DNA of 64,000 nt from Effusibacillus dendaii. Its GTDB lineage: Bacteria; Bacillota; Bacilli; Tumebacillales; Effusibacillaceae. Where the stretch lies: NCBI RefSeq assembly GCF_015097055.1, contig NZ_AP023366.1, forward strand, positions 3,189,001 to 3,253,000. Reading direction: 5' to 3'. Below are positions 25,361 through 33,408 of this stretch, piece after piece. The position numbers and the translations under genes were made by a program. A model generated the notes under the pieces. The model made no database searches. It worked only from the letters and a program-made list of their open reading frames with translations, and was not told where the DNA came from. Numbering within the stretch: the first letter of the stretch is position 1; the number at the start of each line of letters is the position of its first letter.

Positions 25361-26326
25361 ATGCAGAAATCCAGACGGGTTTTTCATTTGTTTACAGCGA
25401 TGTTGCTGGGAGGTGCCATCCTGTTGGCGGGCTGCGGGACAAGCAGCACGAACACAGGAAACAATGCTGCTGCAGGCAACAATACAGGTACGGGCAGCGG
25501 CGGGGATATGACTTTGCAAGATATTCACGGACTTGCCTTTTCTTCTGATGGGAAACAACTGTGGGTTCCCTCTCATGACGGGATTAAAATTTATGAGAAT
25601 GGTCAGTGGAAACAAGCGGAGGGTCCCAAAAACGATTACATGGGGTTTTCGATAGTAGATAAAGGTTTTTACAGCAGCGGTCATCCGGGGACCAGATCCG
25701 ATCTGAAGAATCCGTTGGGGATTGTGAAAAGCACAGATGACGGAAAAACGGTTGAAACGTTAGGCATGTCGGGGGAATCGGATTTTCACGTTATGAGTGT
25801 CGGCTACCAAACGCATGCGATTTATGTGGATAATGAGCATCCGAATTCAAAAATGAAAGGATCCGGACTCTTTTATTCAAAGGATGAAGCCAAAACATGG
25901 ACACAAAGCGAAGCACAAGGCGCAACCGGAACATTAACCAGTATGGCAGTACATCCTGCAAAGGAATCGGTTGTTGCGTTGGGGACCGATAAAGGTGTTT
26001 ATCTGTCAAAAGATTATGGACAAACGTTCGAACAAATTCTTTCGGATGTACAGGTAACCACGCTATATTTCAATAAACAAGGAAATCTGTATGTGGGAGG
26101 AACTAAAACAAAAGCTGTTCTCCTGCTGTTGAACCCGGACACGAAGCAAACCACTGAAATAAATATCCCGGAACTGAACAATGACGCTGTCGCTTATGTT
26201 GCGGAAAATCAGAAGAACGAACAGCAGATCGCATTTGCCACCTACAACAAAAATGTCTACACTTCTTCCGACGCCGGAAAAAGTTGGACCAAAATCGCAA
26301 ACCTCGGGAAAACGGTTTCGAAATAA
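25361..26326 (+). CDS. Secreted beta-propeller-like lipoprotein (BNR-repeat type)
   Basis: The 321-residue lipoprotein has lipobox AILLAGC and an Asn/Gly/Thr linker. Several repeats of BNR/sialidase type follow (STDDGKTVETL, SKDEAKTWTQ, LSKDYGQTFEQI, SSDAGKSWTKI), each a blade of a predicted beta-propeller. It fits the F510_1955-type 'glycosylhydrolase' group, though no catalytic residues are assignable, so binding rather than hydrolysis is equally possible. It follows the two-component genes after 1 bp and is probably in the same operon. Confidence 0.8.
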   Translation: MQKSRRVFHLFTAMLLGGAILLAGCGTSSTNTGNNAAAGNNTGTGSGGDMTLQDIHGLAFSSDGKQLWVPSHDGIKIYENGQWKQAEGPKNDYMGFSIVDKGFYSSGHPGTRSDLKNPLGIVKSTDDGKTVETLGMSGESDFHVMSVGYQTHAIYVDNEHPNSKMKGSGLFYSKDEAKTWTQSEAQGATGTLTSMAVHPAKESVVALGTDKGVYLSKDYGQTFEQILSDVQVTTLYFNKQGNLYVGGTKTKAVLLLLNPDTKQTTEINIPELNNDAVAYVAENQKNEQQIAFATYNKNVYTSSDAGKSWTKIANLGKTVSK

Positions 26327-26412
26327 AACTTCATAAATACCACTCAGAATCATCAAAGATTAAACAAACTCGTTTTCTATACTGAAACTGCGAAGGAAAA
26401 TTTAAATTCAAT

Positions 26413-26589
26413 GTGAATGGTATGCAGAATATGATGCAAAATAGTGGCAACATGCAGAACATGATGAATGCGATGAATACACCGGAAGGGCAAAACATGA
26501 TGAACGCATGTGTTAAATTCATGCAGTCGTATAATGCAAGCAACGGCAACCAAACGCTGAATAACCAGCCGCAAAACAATCAACAGTAA
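26413..26589 (+). CDS. Short Met/Asn-rich ORF
   Basis: This 58-residue frame from GTG 26413 is full of Met, Asn and Gln (MQNMMQNSGNMQNMMNAMN, then NMMNACVKFMQSY). The only Shine-Dalgarno-like site (GAAGGA) is 15 bp upstream, too far for comfort, and an in-frame stop lies at 26383. It may be a small Met-rich copper-related protein or the tail of a lost secreted protein. The composition matches other Met-rich products in this window. Confidence 0.4.
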   Translation: MNGMQNMMQNSGNMQNMMNAMNTPEGQNMMNACVKFMQSYNASNGNQTLNNQPQNNQQ

Positions 26590-26657
26590 AACCGACAAAA
26601 GCCGAGCAAGCCGCCATTTCGTATGGCGGTTTTGCTGCAGGAAGGGCAGGTGATGGT

Positions 26658-27251
26658 ATGAGCAAATGGTTTCCTAAACTGTATGATACGCTGATGAATC
26701 CTCTGGAAGAACGGGCGTTTCGCGCCATTCGTAAAAATTTGATTGAAAAGGCGCGGGGACATGTACTGGAGATCGGTTCCGGCACCGGTTTCAATTTCCC
26801 TTTTTATCAACAGGCGGAACAGGTTGTGGCGATTGAACCGGAACCGTTGATGCGGCAACAATCAATACAACGTGCGGCAGAGGCACATGTACCAATCGAA
26901 GTGCTGGCAGCCGGAGCGGAGAAGTTGCCTTTTCGCGATGACTCGTTCGATACGGTTGTTGGAACTTTGGTGTTATGCACCATCCCGGATCCTCTTCTGA
27001 CATTGAAAGAGATCAGGCGGGTATGCAAGCCGCAAGGACAGGTCCTGTTTTTTGAACATGTTCGATTGGACCATGCGGTTCTTGGACGATTGCAGGATTG
27101 GTTGACACCCGTCTGGAAACGGCTGTGTGACAACTGTCATCTGAATCGGCAGACGCTGGAATTGATTCGGCAGTCCGGGCTTAAGGTGGTATCTGTTGAA
27201 AAACATTTAAAGGACATTTTTCTGGTGATTGAAGCTGTGAACAGTAAATAA
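26658..27251 (+). CDS. Class I SAM-dependent methyltransferase
   Basis: The 197-residue product has a Rossmann methyltransferase fold. Motif I is VLEIGSGTGFNFPFY, the acidic residue after strand 2 is in VVAIEPEP, and motif IV is in FDTVVGTLVLCTIPD. It belongs to the UbiE/Methyltransf_11 group that methylates small molecules or lipids; the substrate is not evident. The ATG follows GGAAGGGCAGGTG. It stands between the Met-rich ORF and the copper operon and may be monocistronic. Confidence 0.88.
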   Translation: MSKWFPKLYDTLMNPLEERAFRAIRKNLIEKARGHVLEIGSGTGFNFPFYQQAEQVVAIEPEPLMRQQSIQRAAEAHVPIEVLAAGAEKLPFRDDSFDTVVGTLVLCTIPDPLLTLKEIRRVCKPQGQVLFFEHVRLDHAVLGRLQDWLTPVWKRLCDNCHLNRQTLELIRQSGLKVVSVEKHLKDIFLVIEAVNSK

Positions 27252-27364
27252 CCGGTGGTATGCCCGTATTGTGATTTTGTGAACGGGGAACCATATAAAT
27301 GCCATTTGCCCCATCCGGGCGAAAGCCTTATATGAGGATTTTGCAGATTTTGGGCGAATGGCGG

Positions 27365-27419
27365 TTGACTGATTTGAATTAGTTGAATATAATTTTATAC
27401 ACATACAGGGTATGGGTAT
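27365..27419 (+). promoter_or_regulatory. Strong sigma-A promoter with copper-type operator for copZ
   Basis: TTGACT (27365-27370) and TATAAT (27388-27393) are spaced exactly 17 bp. Ten bases after the -10 box lies ATACAGGGTATGGGTAT (27403-27419), resembling half-sites of CsoR operators, placed to block initiation. Confidence 0.7.
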
Positions 27420-27456
27420 TGTGTGTGAGGAAAAAGATTATGAGGAGGCGATTGGA

Positions 27457-27675
27457 ATGGCAGACGTTGTAACATTGAAGGTAGAGGGCATGACTTGAGG
27501 CCACTGCAAGGCTTCCGTGGAGAAGTCTCTGAATGAATTGAATGGGGTTGCTTCCGTAAACGTCGATCTGGAAAACAAATCGGTTAAAGTGGAATATGAT
27601 GCGTCAAAAGTGAAAGTGGATGCCATGAAAGCAGCGATCGAGGATGCGGGGTACGACGTGGTCGGCAACGTGTAA
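27457..27675 (+). pseudogene. copZ: CopZ copper chaperone with TGA at the first metal-ligand Cys
   Basis: ATG 27457 has a good site (GAGGAGG). The frame reads MADVVTLKVEGMT, TGA (27496-27498), GHCKASVEKSL and on to DAGYDVVGNV, a normal HMA-domain length of about 72 residues. CopZ has GMTCxxC, so the TGA falls exactly on the first Cu(I) ligand; nothing else is damaged, and the promoter, operator and terminator are intact. A hairpin can be drawn around the codon: GACTT (27492-27496) with AAGTC (27523-27527) and CCAC with GTGG. It is either a recent nonsense mutation or a selenocysteine/UGA-decoded chaperone. An intact copZ lies at 30527. Confidence 0.7.
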
Positions 27676-27683
27676 CGTTGGAG

Positions 27684-27707
27684 GCGGCCGCTGGAAGGCC
27701 GCTTTTT
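27684..27707 (+). terminator. Terminator after copZ
   Basis: GCGGCC-GCTGGAA-GGCCGC followed by TTTTTC, 9 bp after the stop codon. Confidence 0.85.
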
Positions 27708-27749
27708 CTATCATAATGCGACAATGAGATATATTTTTTTACGCAATAA

Positions 27750-27765
27750 AACCCTAGGGGGGTAA
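27750..27765 (+). promoter_or_regulatory. CsoR operator upstream of csoR-copA-copZ
   Basis: AACCCTAGGGGGGTAA fits the Bacillales CsoR box (TACCC.A.GGGGTA). It lies 26 bp before the csoR start and implies autoregulation of csoR and copper-induced expression of copA. Confidence 0.65.
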
Positions 27766-27790
27766 GGTAGTCAAAGAGGTGAATCAAGCG

Positions 27791-28069
27791 ATGTACAACT
27801 ATCACAGCGATAAAGATCAATTGCTGCGCAACCTTCGGAAAATCGAAGGGCAGGTTCGAGGCGTGCAGAAGATGATTGAGGAAGACCGCTACTGCGTGGA
27901 CATTTTGACACAGTTGGCGGCAATCAAGGCAGCTACCAACAAAATCGGGCTAACGCTTTTGGAACATCATACGCGGGGCTGCGTAACCAAAGCGATTCAA
28001 AACAACGACGATGGCGGGGAACACCATATTCAGGAATTGATGGATGTAGTCCGGGCTTTTACCAAGTGA
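27791..28069 (+). CDS. csoR: Copper-sensing repressor CsoR
   Basis: From ATG 27791 the product has 92 residues and is all-helical. It carries the Cu(I) ligand set of CsoR: Cys in RYCVDIL, His and Cys in LLEHHTRGCV (pattern C...H...C). RKIEGQVRGVQKMIE is the conserved first helix, and the Tyr and Glu second-shell residues are present. Apo-CsoR represses; Cu(I) releases it. The upstream frame would allow GTG 27779, but ATG fits the family. It lies 27 bp before copA, with an operator in front. Confidence 0.93.
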   Translation: MYNYHSDKDQLLRNLRKIEGQVRGVQKMIEEDRYCVDILTQLAAIKAATNKIGLTLLEHHTRGCVTKAIQNNDDGGEHHIQELMDVVRAFTK

Positions 28070-28096
28070 TATTGCATAAGTGTGGAGGTGATTTTG

Positions 28097-30508
28097 ATGA
28101 GCACTGCAGTTCAAGAGAAAACCGGGTCCACAGCCAGCCTGAAAATTGAAGGGATGACTTGTGCGGCATGCGCCAACCGGATCGAAAAGGGGCTTGCCAA
28201 GCTGGATGGAGTCGAACAGGCAAACGTCAATTTTGCGTTGGAAAAAGCAACTGTAGTATACGATGCAGACAAAATCAATTTGCAGGATTTACAGAAAAAG
28301 GTGGTTGACCTTGGGTACGGCGTATCGATCGACAAGCTGGAGCTTGACATTACGGGGATGACCTGTGCGGCATGCGCCAACCGGATTGAAAAAGGCCTTA
28401 ACAAGCTTCCGGGAGTCACCCAGGCTAACGTCAATTTGGCATTGGAGCGGGCGACTGTTCAGTATAATCCTGGCGAAATCAGTGCAGCCGATATGATCCA
28501 GAAAGTGAAGGATCTTGGATATGGGGCTGCTCTGCACAAAGATGCGGAACAGCAGGAGGACAGCCGGGAAAAGGAAATTCGCCGTCAGAAACTGCGGTTT
28601 ACCGTGTCGGCCATCCTTTCCTTGCCGCTTTTGTATACGATGTTTGCCCATTTTGGCTGGAGCGGTGTGTACATGCCGCATGTTCTGATGAATCCGTGGG
28701 TGCAGTTTGCGCTTGCGACACCGGTACAGTTTGTCATCGGCTGGCCATTTTATCGAGGCGCGTACAAAGCGTTGAAAAACGGCAGCGCCAATATGGATGT
28801 TCTGGTGGCGCTGGGCACGTCGGCCGCTTATTTTTACAGTCTGGCGGCGATTCTTACAGGGAACACGGAAAAACTTTATTTTGAAACAAGTGCGATTCTA
28901 ATTACGCTGATCATTCTCGGCAAACTGTTTGAAGCCGTTGCGAAAGGGCGCACTTCGGAAGCGATCAAAAAACTGATGGGGATGCAGGCGAAAACGGCAC
29001 TCGTAGTGCGGGACGGCAAGGAAACGGTGATTCCAGTAGAAGAAGTGCTGGTCGGCGATACCGTGATCGTCAAACCGGGAGAAAAAATTCCGGTGGACGG
29101 GGTGGTTCTGTCCGGCACATCCGCTGTGGATGAATCGATGTTGACCGGTGAGAGCGTTCCTGTCGATAAAACAACCGGTGGTTCGGTGATTGGTTCGACG
29201 ATCAACAAGAACGGTTCGCTTACATTCAAAGCGACAAAAGTCGGAAAAGATACGGCGTTGGCACAGATTATCCGCGTGGTGGAACAGGCGCAGGGGTCGA
29301 AAGCTCCGATTCAGCGGACAGCGGATGTGATCTCGGGTATCTTCGTGCCGATTGTGGTCGGGATTGCAATTATTGTCTTTTTCATCTGGTATTTGGCCGT
29401 TGATGCAGGCAACTTCACGCATGCGTTGGAAAATGCGATTGCCGTTCTTGTGATCGCCTGCCCTTGCGCGTTAGGGCTGGCCACTCCCACCTCCATTATG
29501 GTGGGAACAGGGAAAGGCGCTGAATTGGGCATTCTGTTTAAAGGCGGCGAGCATCTTGAGGCGGCCCATAAATTGAACACCATTATTCTTGATAAAACAG
29601 GCACCATTACCAAAGGGGAGCCTGCATTGACCGACGTGGTCGTACTTGCGGATATCCCGGCAGACAAGCTGCTCGCGCTTGCCGCCAGCGCCGAAAAAAA
29701 TTCGGAACATCCGCTGGCCCAGGCGATTGTCAATGGAGCAAAAGAGAAAAATCTCGATTTGTCTCAATCCGAACAGTTTGAGGCAATCCCGGGATACGGA
29801 TTGTCTGCAACAGTCTACGGACGGAAGCTCTTCATCGGCACGCGCAAACTGATGGAACGCGAACAGATTAATGCAAGCAACGCGCAAGCCAGCATGGAAC
29901 GGCTGGAAGACGAAGGGAAAACAGCCATGCTGGTGGCTGTTGACGGAAAGCTGGCGGGTATTGTGGCAGTTGCCGATACGGTCAAGGAAAGTTCCAGACA
30001 GGCGATCGCCAAATTGAAAGAGCTGGGTCTGGAAGTGGTTATGATCACAGGAGACAATCGGCGTACCGCTGAAGCGATTGGCAAACAGGTCGGCATTTCG
30101 GAAATCCGGGCGGAAGTTCTGCCGGAAGGCAAGGCAAAGGAAGTGGAATCTTTTAAGGCGCAGGGCAAAAAGGTGGCCATGGTGGGAGACGGTGTAAACG
30201 ATGCGCCCGCTTTGGCAACAGCCGATGTGGGTATGGCGATCGGCACCGGTACCGACGTCGCGATGGAAGCGGCCGATGTCACACTGATGCGGGGAGAACT
30301 GACCAGCATTGCAGACGCGATTTCACTCAGCCATAAGACAATGAACAATATCAAGCAAAATCTGTTCTGGGCACTGTTCTACAATTCGATCGGCATTCCG
30401 GTAGCGGCTGCCGGGTTGTTGGCACCCTGGGTGGCGGGAGCGGCGATGGCGTTCAGCTCCGTGTCGGTTGTATTGAATGCATTGCGATTAAAACGGGTAA
30501 AAATATAA
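28097..30508 (+). CDS. copA: Cu(I)-exporting P1B-type ATPase CopA
   Basis: The product has 803 residues. Two N-terminal HMA domains each contain GMTCAAC (Cys 22/25 and 90/93). Eight membrane helices are predicted, with the ion-path motif CPC (Cys 455/457), the phosphorylation site DKTGT (Asp 499), TGES, the SEHPLA HP motif and [10 protein letters not shown]. These together define a Cu(I) exporter of the P1B-1 class. ATG 28097 follows GGAGGTG. The operon is csoR-copA-copZ, with CopZ delivering Cu(I) to the pump. Confidence 0.97.
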   Translation: MSTAVQEKTGSTASLKIEGMTCAACANRIEKGLAKLDGVEQANVNFALEKATVVYDADKINLQDLQKKVVDLGYGVSIDKLELDITGMTCAACANRIEKGLNKLPGVTQANVNLALERATVQYNPGEISAADMIQKVKDLGYGAALHKDAEQQEDSREKEIRRQKLRFTVSAILSLPLLYTMFAHFGWSGVYMPHVLMNPWVQFALATPVQFVIGWPFYRGAYKALKNGSANMDVLVALGTSAAYFYSLAAILTGNTEKLYFETSAILITLIILGKLFEAVAKGRTSEAIKKLMGMQAKTALVVRDGKETVIPVEEVLVGDTVIVKPGEKIPVDGVVLSGTSAVDESMLTGESVPVDKTTGGSVIGSTINKNGSLTFKATKVGKDTALAQIIRVVEQAQGSKAPIQRTADVISGIFVPIVVGIAIIVFFIWYLAVDAGNFTHALENAIAVLVIACPCALGLATPTSIMVGTGKGAELGILFKGGEHLEAAHKLNTIILDKTGTITKGEPALTDVVVLADIPADKLLALAASAEKNSEHPLAQAIVNGAKEKNLDLSQSEQFEAIPGYGLSATVYGRKLFIGTRKLMEREQINASNAQASMERLEDEGKTAMLVAVDGKLAGIVAVADTVKESSRQAIAKLKELGLEVVMITGDNRRTAEAIGKQVGISEIRAEVLPEGKAKEVESFKAQGKKVAMVGDGVNDAPALATADVGMAIGTGTDVAMEAADVTLMRGELTSIADAISLSHKTMNNIKQNLFWALFYNSIGIPVAAAGLLAPWVAGAAMAFSSVSVVLNALRLKRVKI

Positions 30509-30526
30509 AACAGCGGAGGAGAATAT

Positions 30527-30733
30527 ATGAGTACTATCACTCTAAACGTTCAAGGTATGTCTTGTAATCATTGTGTCAATTCAGTGGAGGGTGCGCTGGG
30601 AAAATTGGTAGGCGTTAGCTCCGCAAAAGTGGATCTCTCAGCTAACCAAGTGACTGTTTCATTTGATGACACGGTCGTGAGTGTAGATCAATTAAAAGAA
30701 ACAATTGAGGATCAAGGATACGATGTAGTGTAA
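30527..30733 (+). CDS. copZ: Copper chaperone CopZ (intact copy)
   Basis: This is a single HMA domain of 68 residues with the Cu(I) motif GMSCNHC and the C-terminal DQGYDVV typical of CopZ. It carries Cu(I) in the cytosol to CopA and CsoR. The site GGAGGAG precedes ATG, 18 bp after copA. It differs considerably from the TGA-containing copy 3 kb upstream (GVSSAKVDLS against GVASVNVDLE), so the two are not a recent duplication. Confidence 0.95.
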   Translation: MSTITLNVQGMSCNHCVNSVEGALGKLVGVSSAKVDLSANQVTVSFDDTVVSVDQLKETIEDQGYDVV

Positions 30734-30745
30734 CACACGAGATGG

Positions 30746-30781
30746 AAAAAGGGGCATACATATCAAATGTATCCCCTTTTT
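30746..30781 (+). terminator. Terminator of copper operon
   Basis: AAAAAGGGGCATACAT pairs with ATGTATCCCCTTTTT around ATCAA. The A- and T-runs make it work in both directions. Confidence 0.88.
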
Positions 30782-30869
30782 AATCCCCATTGCCCCAAAA
30801 CTCAAGGGGACTGTTCAGTTGTTAGACGTTTGTGATACATAGCGTCACAATCACATCGACGGTCAGAGA

Positions 30870-30922
30870 AGAGGGTGTAGGAAATTTGCAGCGACTCAGC
30901 TTGCCGGAAAGAGGGACGCAGC
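30870..30922. repeat. 53-bp intergenic repeat, copy 2
   Basis: Identical to 7090-7142 except one base (GAGGGTG for GAGGATG). It lies between the copper operon and the NlpC/P60 gene. Flanks do not match outside this block. Confidence 0.8.
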
Positions 30923-30955
30923 TTCAATGGCTAACACAGAGCTCGAAATACGAGT

Positions 30956-31510
30956 TTAGTACATCCGTTTTACGGACGTAATGTGGTTGTACCAGTAGGA
31001 ACCGGGTTTCAGCGGCAAATAACCCACTTTCTTAAGTCCGCCGCCTTCTTGGATCATTTGTCCATTACCAGCATAAATCCCGATGTGTGCTCCGTTGTCG
31101 AAGATGACAAGGTCTCCTACTTCCATCTGACTTTTCGGGACAGGATTCCCGACCGAAGATGCCTGTACTCTGGATGCCCCGCTCATTTTATAGCCCAATG
31201 CATGGCGGTACACATAGGCAGTGTAGTTTGAACAGTCAAACCCGCTGCCGCCTCGGTCTTTGCTGGTTCCCCAAATGTAAGGAGTACCCAGTTGGCTTTT
31301 TGCCACCATCAGTACCGCATTTGTTTTATCCTCCCGCGTTGCATCGAGCGGTGCAATTGGTTGAATCGACGGGTCATATGTGACACCAGGCGGCAAATTG
31401 AATGATGCTGATTGGGTGGCCGTCGTTTGCGCAGACACAAAAGACGGGCTAACAAATGCCGCACTGAGCATTCCGATGGTCAACAAAGAAACAACTTTCT
31501 TTTTAAACAT
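30956..31510 (-). CDS. Secreted NlpC/P60 cell-wall endopeptidase
   Basis: The 184-residue product has a cleavable signal peptide (SLLTIGMLSAAFVSPSFVSA). Its NlpC/P60 domain shows the catalytic Cys in GFDCSNYTAYVYRHALG and the His in FDNGAHIGIYAGNG. It cleaves peptide stems of peptidoglycan. No binding repeats (LysM, SH3) are present. ATG 31510 has the site GGGAGG. A ydaO-type riboswitch in its leader ties expression to c-di-AMP, a known link for cell-wall hydrolases. Confidence 0.93.
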   Translation of the reverse strand: MFKKKVVSLLTIGMLSAAFVSPSFVSAQTTATQSASFNLPPGVTYDPSIQPIAPLDATREDKTNAVLMVAKSQLGTPYIWGTSKDRGGSGFDCSNYTAYVYRHALGYKMSGASRVQASSVGNPVPKSQMEVGDLVIFDNGAHIGIYAGNGQMIQEGGGLKKVGYLPLKPGSYWYNHITSVKRMY

Positions 31511-31515
31511 GAAGT

Positions 31516-31706
31516 ACCTCCCTTGTAAAGCCTGCGAGGTTAGCTGACGGGTTCGGATAAAAGGGATTACCCGACTGAACTGCAAAGTGTTTCTTCAAGG
31601 TGTTGTTTCAAAAACACAAAACTGTGAATAGCACTTGCAGTCTGATTTCACCCCAGATAACTGGTTCCCCCGCGCCCAGTTTTTGGGCTTCGGCTGATGT
31701 AGGACA
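31516..31706 (-). ncRNA. ydaO/yuaA-type (c-di-AMP) riboswitch
   Basis: The minus-strand leader of the NlpC/P60 gene contains ydaO hallmarks in order: CAGCCGAAGCCC...GGGCGCGGGGGAACC, CTGGGGTGAAATC, GGGTAATCCC, and the highly conserved CCGTCAGCTAACCTCGCAGG near the 3' end. The last segment lies only about 15 bases before the ribosome site. Known ydaO elements switch hydrolase genes off at high c-di-AMP. No separate terminator is visible, so control may be translational. Confidence 0.88.
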
Positions 31707-31769
31707 ACCTTAACATAGTTTCCAACCGATTTCATCCTGTAAATTGTGGTAAACTGCTACAAAACCAAT

Positions 31770-31793
31770 AAAAAAGCCGCCTCACGGCGGCTT
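31770..31793. terminator. Bidirectional terminator hairpin
   Basis: AAAAAAGCCGCC-TCAC-GGCGGCTTTT between the NlpC/P60 leader and the small ORF at 31820. Confidence 0.75.
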
Positions 31794-31819
31794 TTGACTA
31801 TGTTCAAAAGCTCACTTTT

Positions 31820-31954
31820 TTAAGCCATTTTTGAATATTTTTCCTGCAACTCTCTTGTGGAGATGACGATGAATTCGGGAATTAGTTCCTTTTTTCCGGG
31901 GTGAATCTGAGTCTTCTCGTAAAGCGAAAAACACCACCTATGGAAGAATCGCAT
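31820..31954 (-). CDS. Hypothetical 44-residue ORF or gene remnant
   Basis: A minus-strand frame reads MRFFHRWCFSLYEKTQIHPG, continues through an IPEFIVIST segment and ends EKYSKMA. The composition is protein-like, but I recognise no family and see no good ribosome site. A terminator lies 27 bp after its stop, which argues for a real or formerly real gene end. It may be the C-terminal remnant of a longer lost gene. Confidence 0.3.
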   Translation of the reverse strand: MRFFHRWCFSLYEKTQIHPGKKELIPEFIVISTRELQEKYSKMA

Positions 31955-32028
31955 CAGGATTTTTTATACTTCATGACCTGATAATTGTCAGTCTATTTCG
32001 CATCATGAAACTAATTTGAAACAGGTTC

Positions 32029-32751
32029 CTAAAACCCTGTGAATCCGCCAAATAGTTTAATCATATAGATCGTGATTACCGTCATTGCATTCGTTAGAAG
32101 TAAAAAGCCCATAATTACCATCACAATGCCTCCGATACGGCTGATTACGGAAGAATACTTCAACAGCCAACGTACGGAGCCAAGACTATATGCCAAAATA
32201 AGGAATGGTATCGCAAACCCTAACGAATAAGCGCTCATCAATCCTACTCCGTTGGCCGGGTCGGTTGCTGCTATGGCTAACACAGATGCCAAAATTGGTC
32301 CAATACAAGGTGTCCATCCAGCGGAAAAACTAACCCCAACTAGTACTGAACCAATGTATCCGGCCGGTTTGTTTCGTAAATGCCATTTTCTCTCCTTCAG
32401 TAAGGATTCCCACTTAATTGCCCCCGTAAGGAACAGCCCCATAACAATGATTATAATTCCACCGATTTGACGTATCAGGTCTTTATACTGGTTAAATATT
32501 TTCCCGACCGCCCCTGCTCCAAATCCAAGTGCTACAAAAATTATTGAAAAGCCAATTACAAAGAAAATCGAATGGACGAGTGCCGTTCGTCTTATTCGAA
32601 AATTGTCTCGTTCTCCTTGCAATTTCTCATAAGAAATTCCTGTCAAATAAGAAATATAGGAGGGATACAAAGGCAGACAGCAGGGGGACAAAAAGGACAG
32701 AACTCCTGCTACAAATGCCATTAGCATATTCGGATTACTCGTATCGAACAC
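32029..32751 (-). CDS. ccdA: Cytochrome c biogenesis protein CcdA
   Basis: From GTG 32751 (site AAAGAGGTGG) the product has 240 residues and six membrane helices. The paired redox Cys lie in FLSPCCLPLYPSYISYLTG and in SAGWTPCIGPILAS, the CcdA signature. It passes electrons from cytosolic thioredoxin to extracytoplasmic thiol proteins such as ResA. SCO1 and TlpA-type genes occur elsewhere in the window, so cytochrome or copper-centre assembly is the likely use. Confidence 0.94.
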   Translation of the reverse strand: MFDTSNPNMLMAFVAGVLSFLSPCCLPLYPSYISYLTGISYEKLQGERDNFRIRRTALVHSIFFVIGFSIIFVALGFGAGAVGKIFNQYKDLIRQIGGIIIIVMGLFLTGAIKWESLLKERKWHLRNKPAGYIGSVLVGVSFSAGWTPCIGPILASVLAIAATDPANGVGLMSAYSLGFAIPFLILAYSLGSVRWLLKYSSVISRIGGIVMVIMGFLLLTNAMTVITIYMIKLFGGFTGF

Positions 32752-32938
32752 TATGAGCCACCTCTTTAATTCGAGTTCGACCCAATTATACAATGACAAA
32801 GTGACGAGTTTGTGAAGATACAAGAGATAGAGATTTTAAACAGGATGCATGGACGTATGCATGAGGAGCCTTTTTGTTGTTTCTTCATTGAAACTACACA
32901 TTTTTGTTTTATCTTAGTTCCATGAGAGGAGTAGTTTC

Positions 32939-33067
32939 ATGGAAGATAAAGATTGGTTCAGTACTTTTCTAAAAATAGCATTCGCTGCCTTTGGTCTATT
33001 GATGATCATTATCCTACTCATGATCATCTTTGCAGGCAATGGAATGCACAATATGAGCAATATGTAA
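32939..33067 (+). CDS. Small single-pass membrane protein
   Basis: A 42-residue product with a clear ribosome site (GAGAGGAG). A short charged N-terminus (MEDKDWFSTFLK) is followed by one long hydrophobic helix (IAFAAFGLLMIIILLMIIF) and a Met/His/Asn tail (NGMHNMSNM). The tail resembles copper-binding Met motifs of neighbouring genes. It belongs to no family I recognise. The length and strong site suggest it is expressed. Confidence 0.65.
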   Translation: MEDKDWFSTFLKIAFAAFGLLMIIILLMIIFAGNGMHNMSNM

Positions 33068-33139
33068 GGGTGGTGAGCCCAGCGAAAAAGAATAGTTTGA
33101 ACAACCGTCACTTCTAGTAGACAAAGGGACTAAGTAAAA

Positions 33140-33385
33140 GTGATTATTCAACAGATCGAAACAGGTGTAGACTTTGCCAAACTTGGCAAGGAGAAATTGA
33201 AAGATAAAGGATCGGCCGCAAGTTGTATTTTAGCCTCAACCCGGAGAGGTTTCAGACCTGTAAACCTTGGCCAGATATCACATTTTTGAGCAGTTGCCAT
33301 CCGAACTACAAAGCAGTACGAAATACAGATCCGTGATATCAAATATAAAGATGTGTTAGTGGAACACCGTTTCCGAAGACACTAA
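33140..33385 (+). pseudogene. Unrecognised ORF interrupted by TGA
   Basis: A frame from GTG 33140 reads IQQIETGVDFAKLGKEKLKD to NLGQISHF, then TGA at 33287-33289, then AVAIRTTKQYEIQIRDIKYK up to a TAA at 33385. Both halves look protein-like and end just before lgt. I do not recognise the family. It may be a decayed gene; with several other in-frame TGA cases nearby I record it but claim nothing about recoding. Confidence 0.35.
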
Positions 33386-33408
33386 ATTTTTTAATGTGAG
33401 GAGAAATT

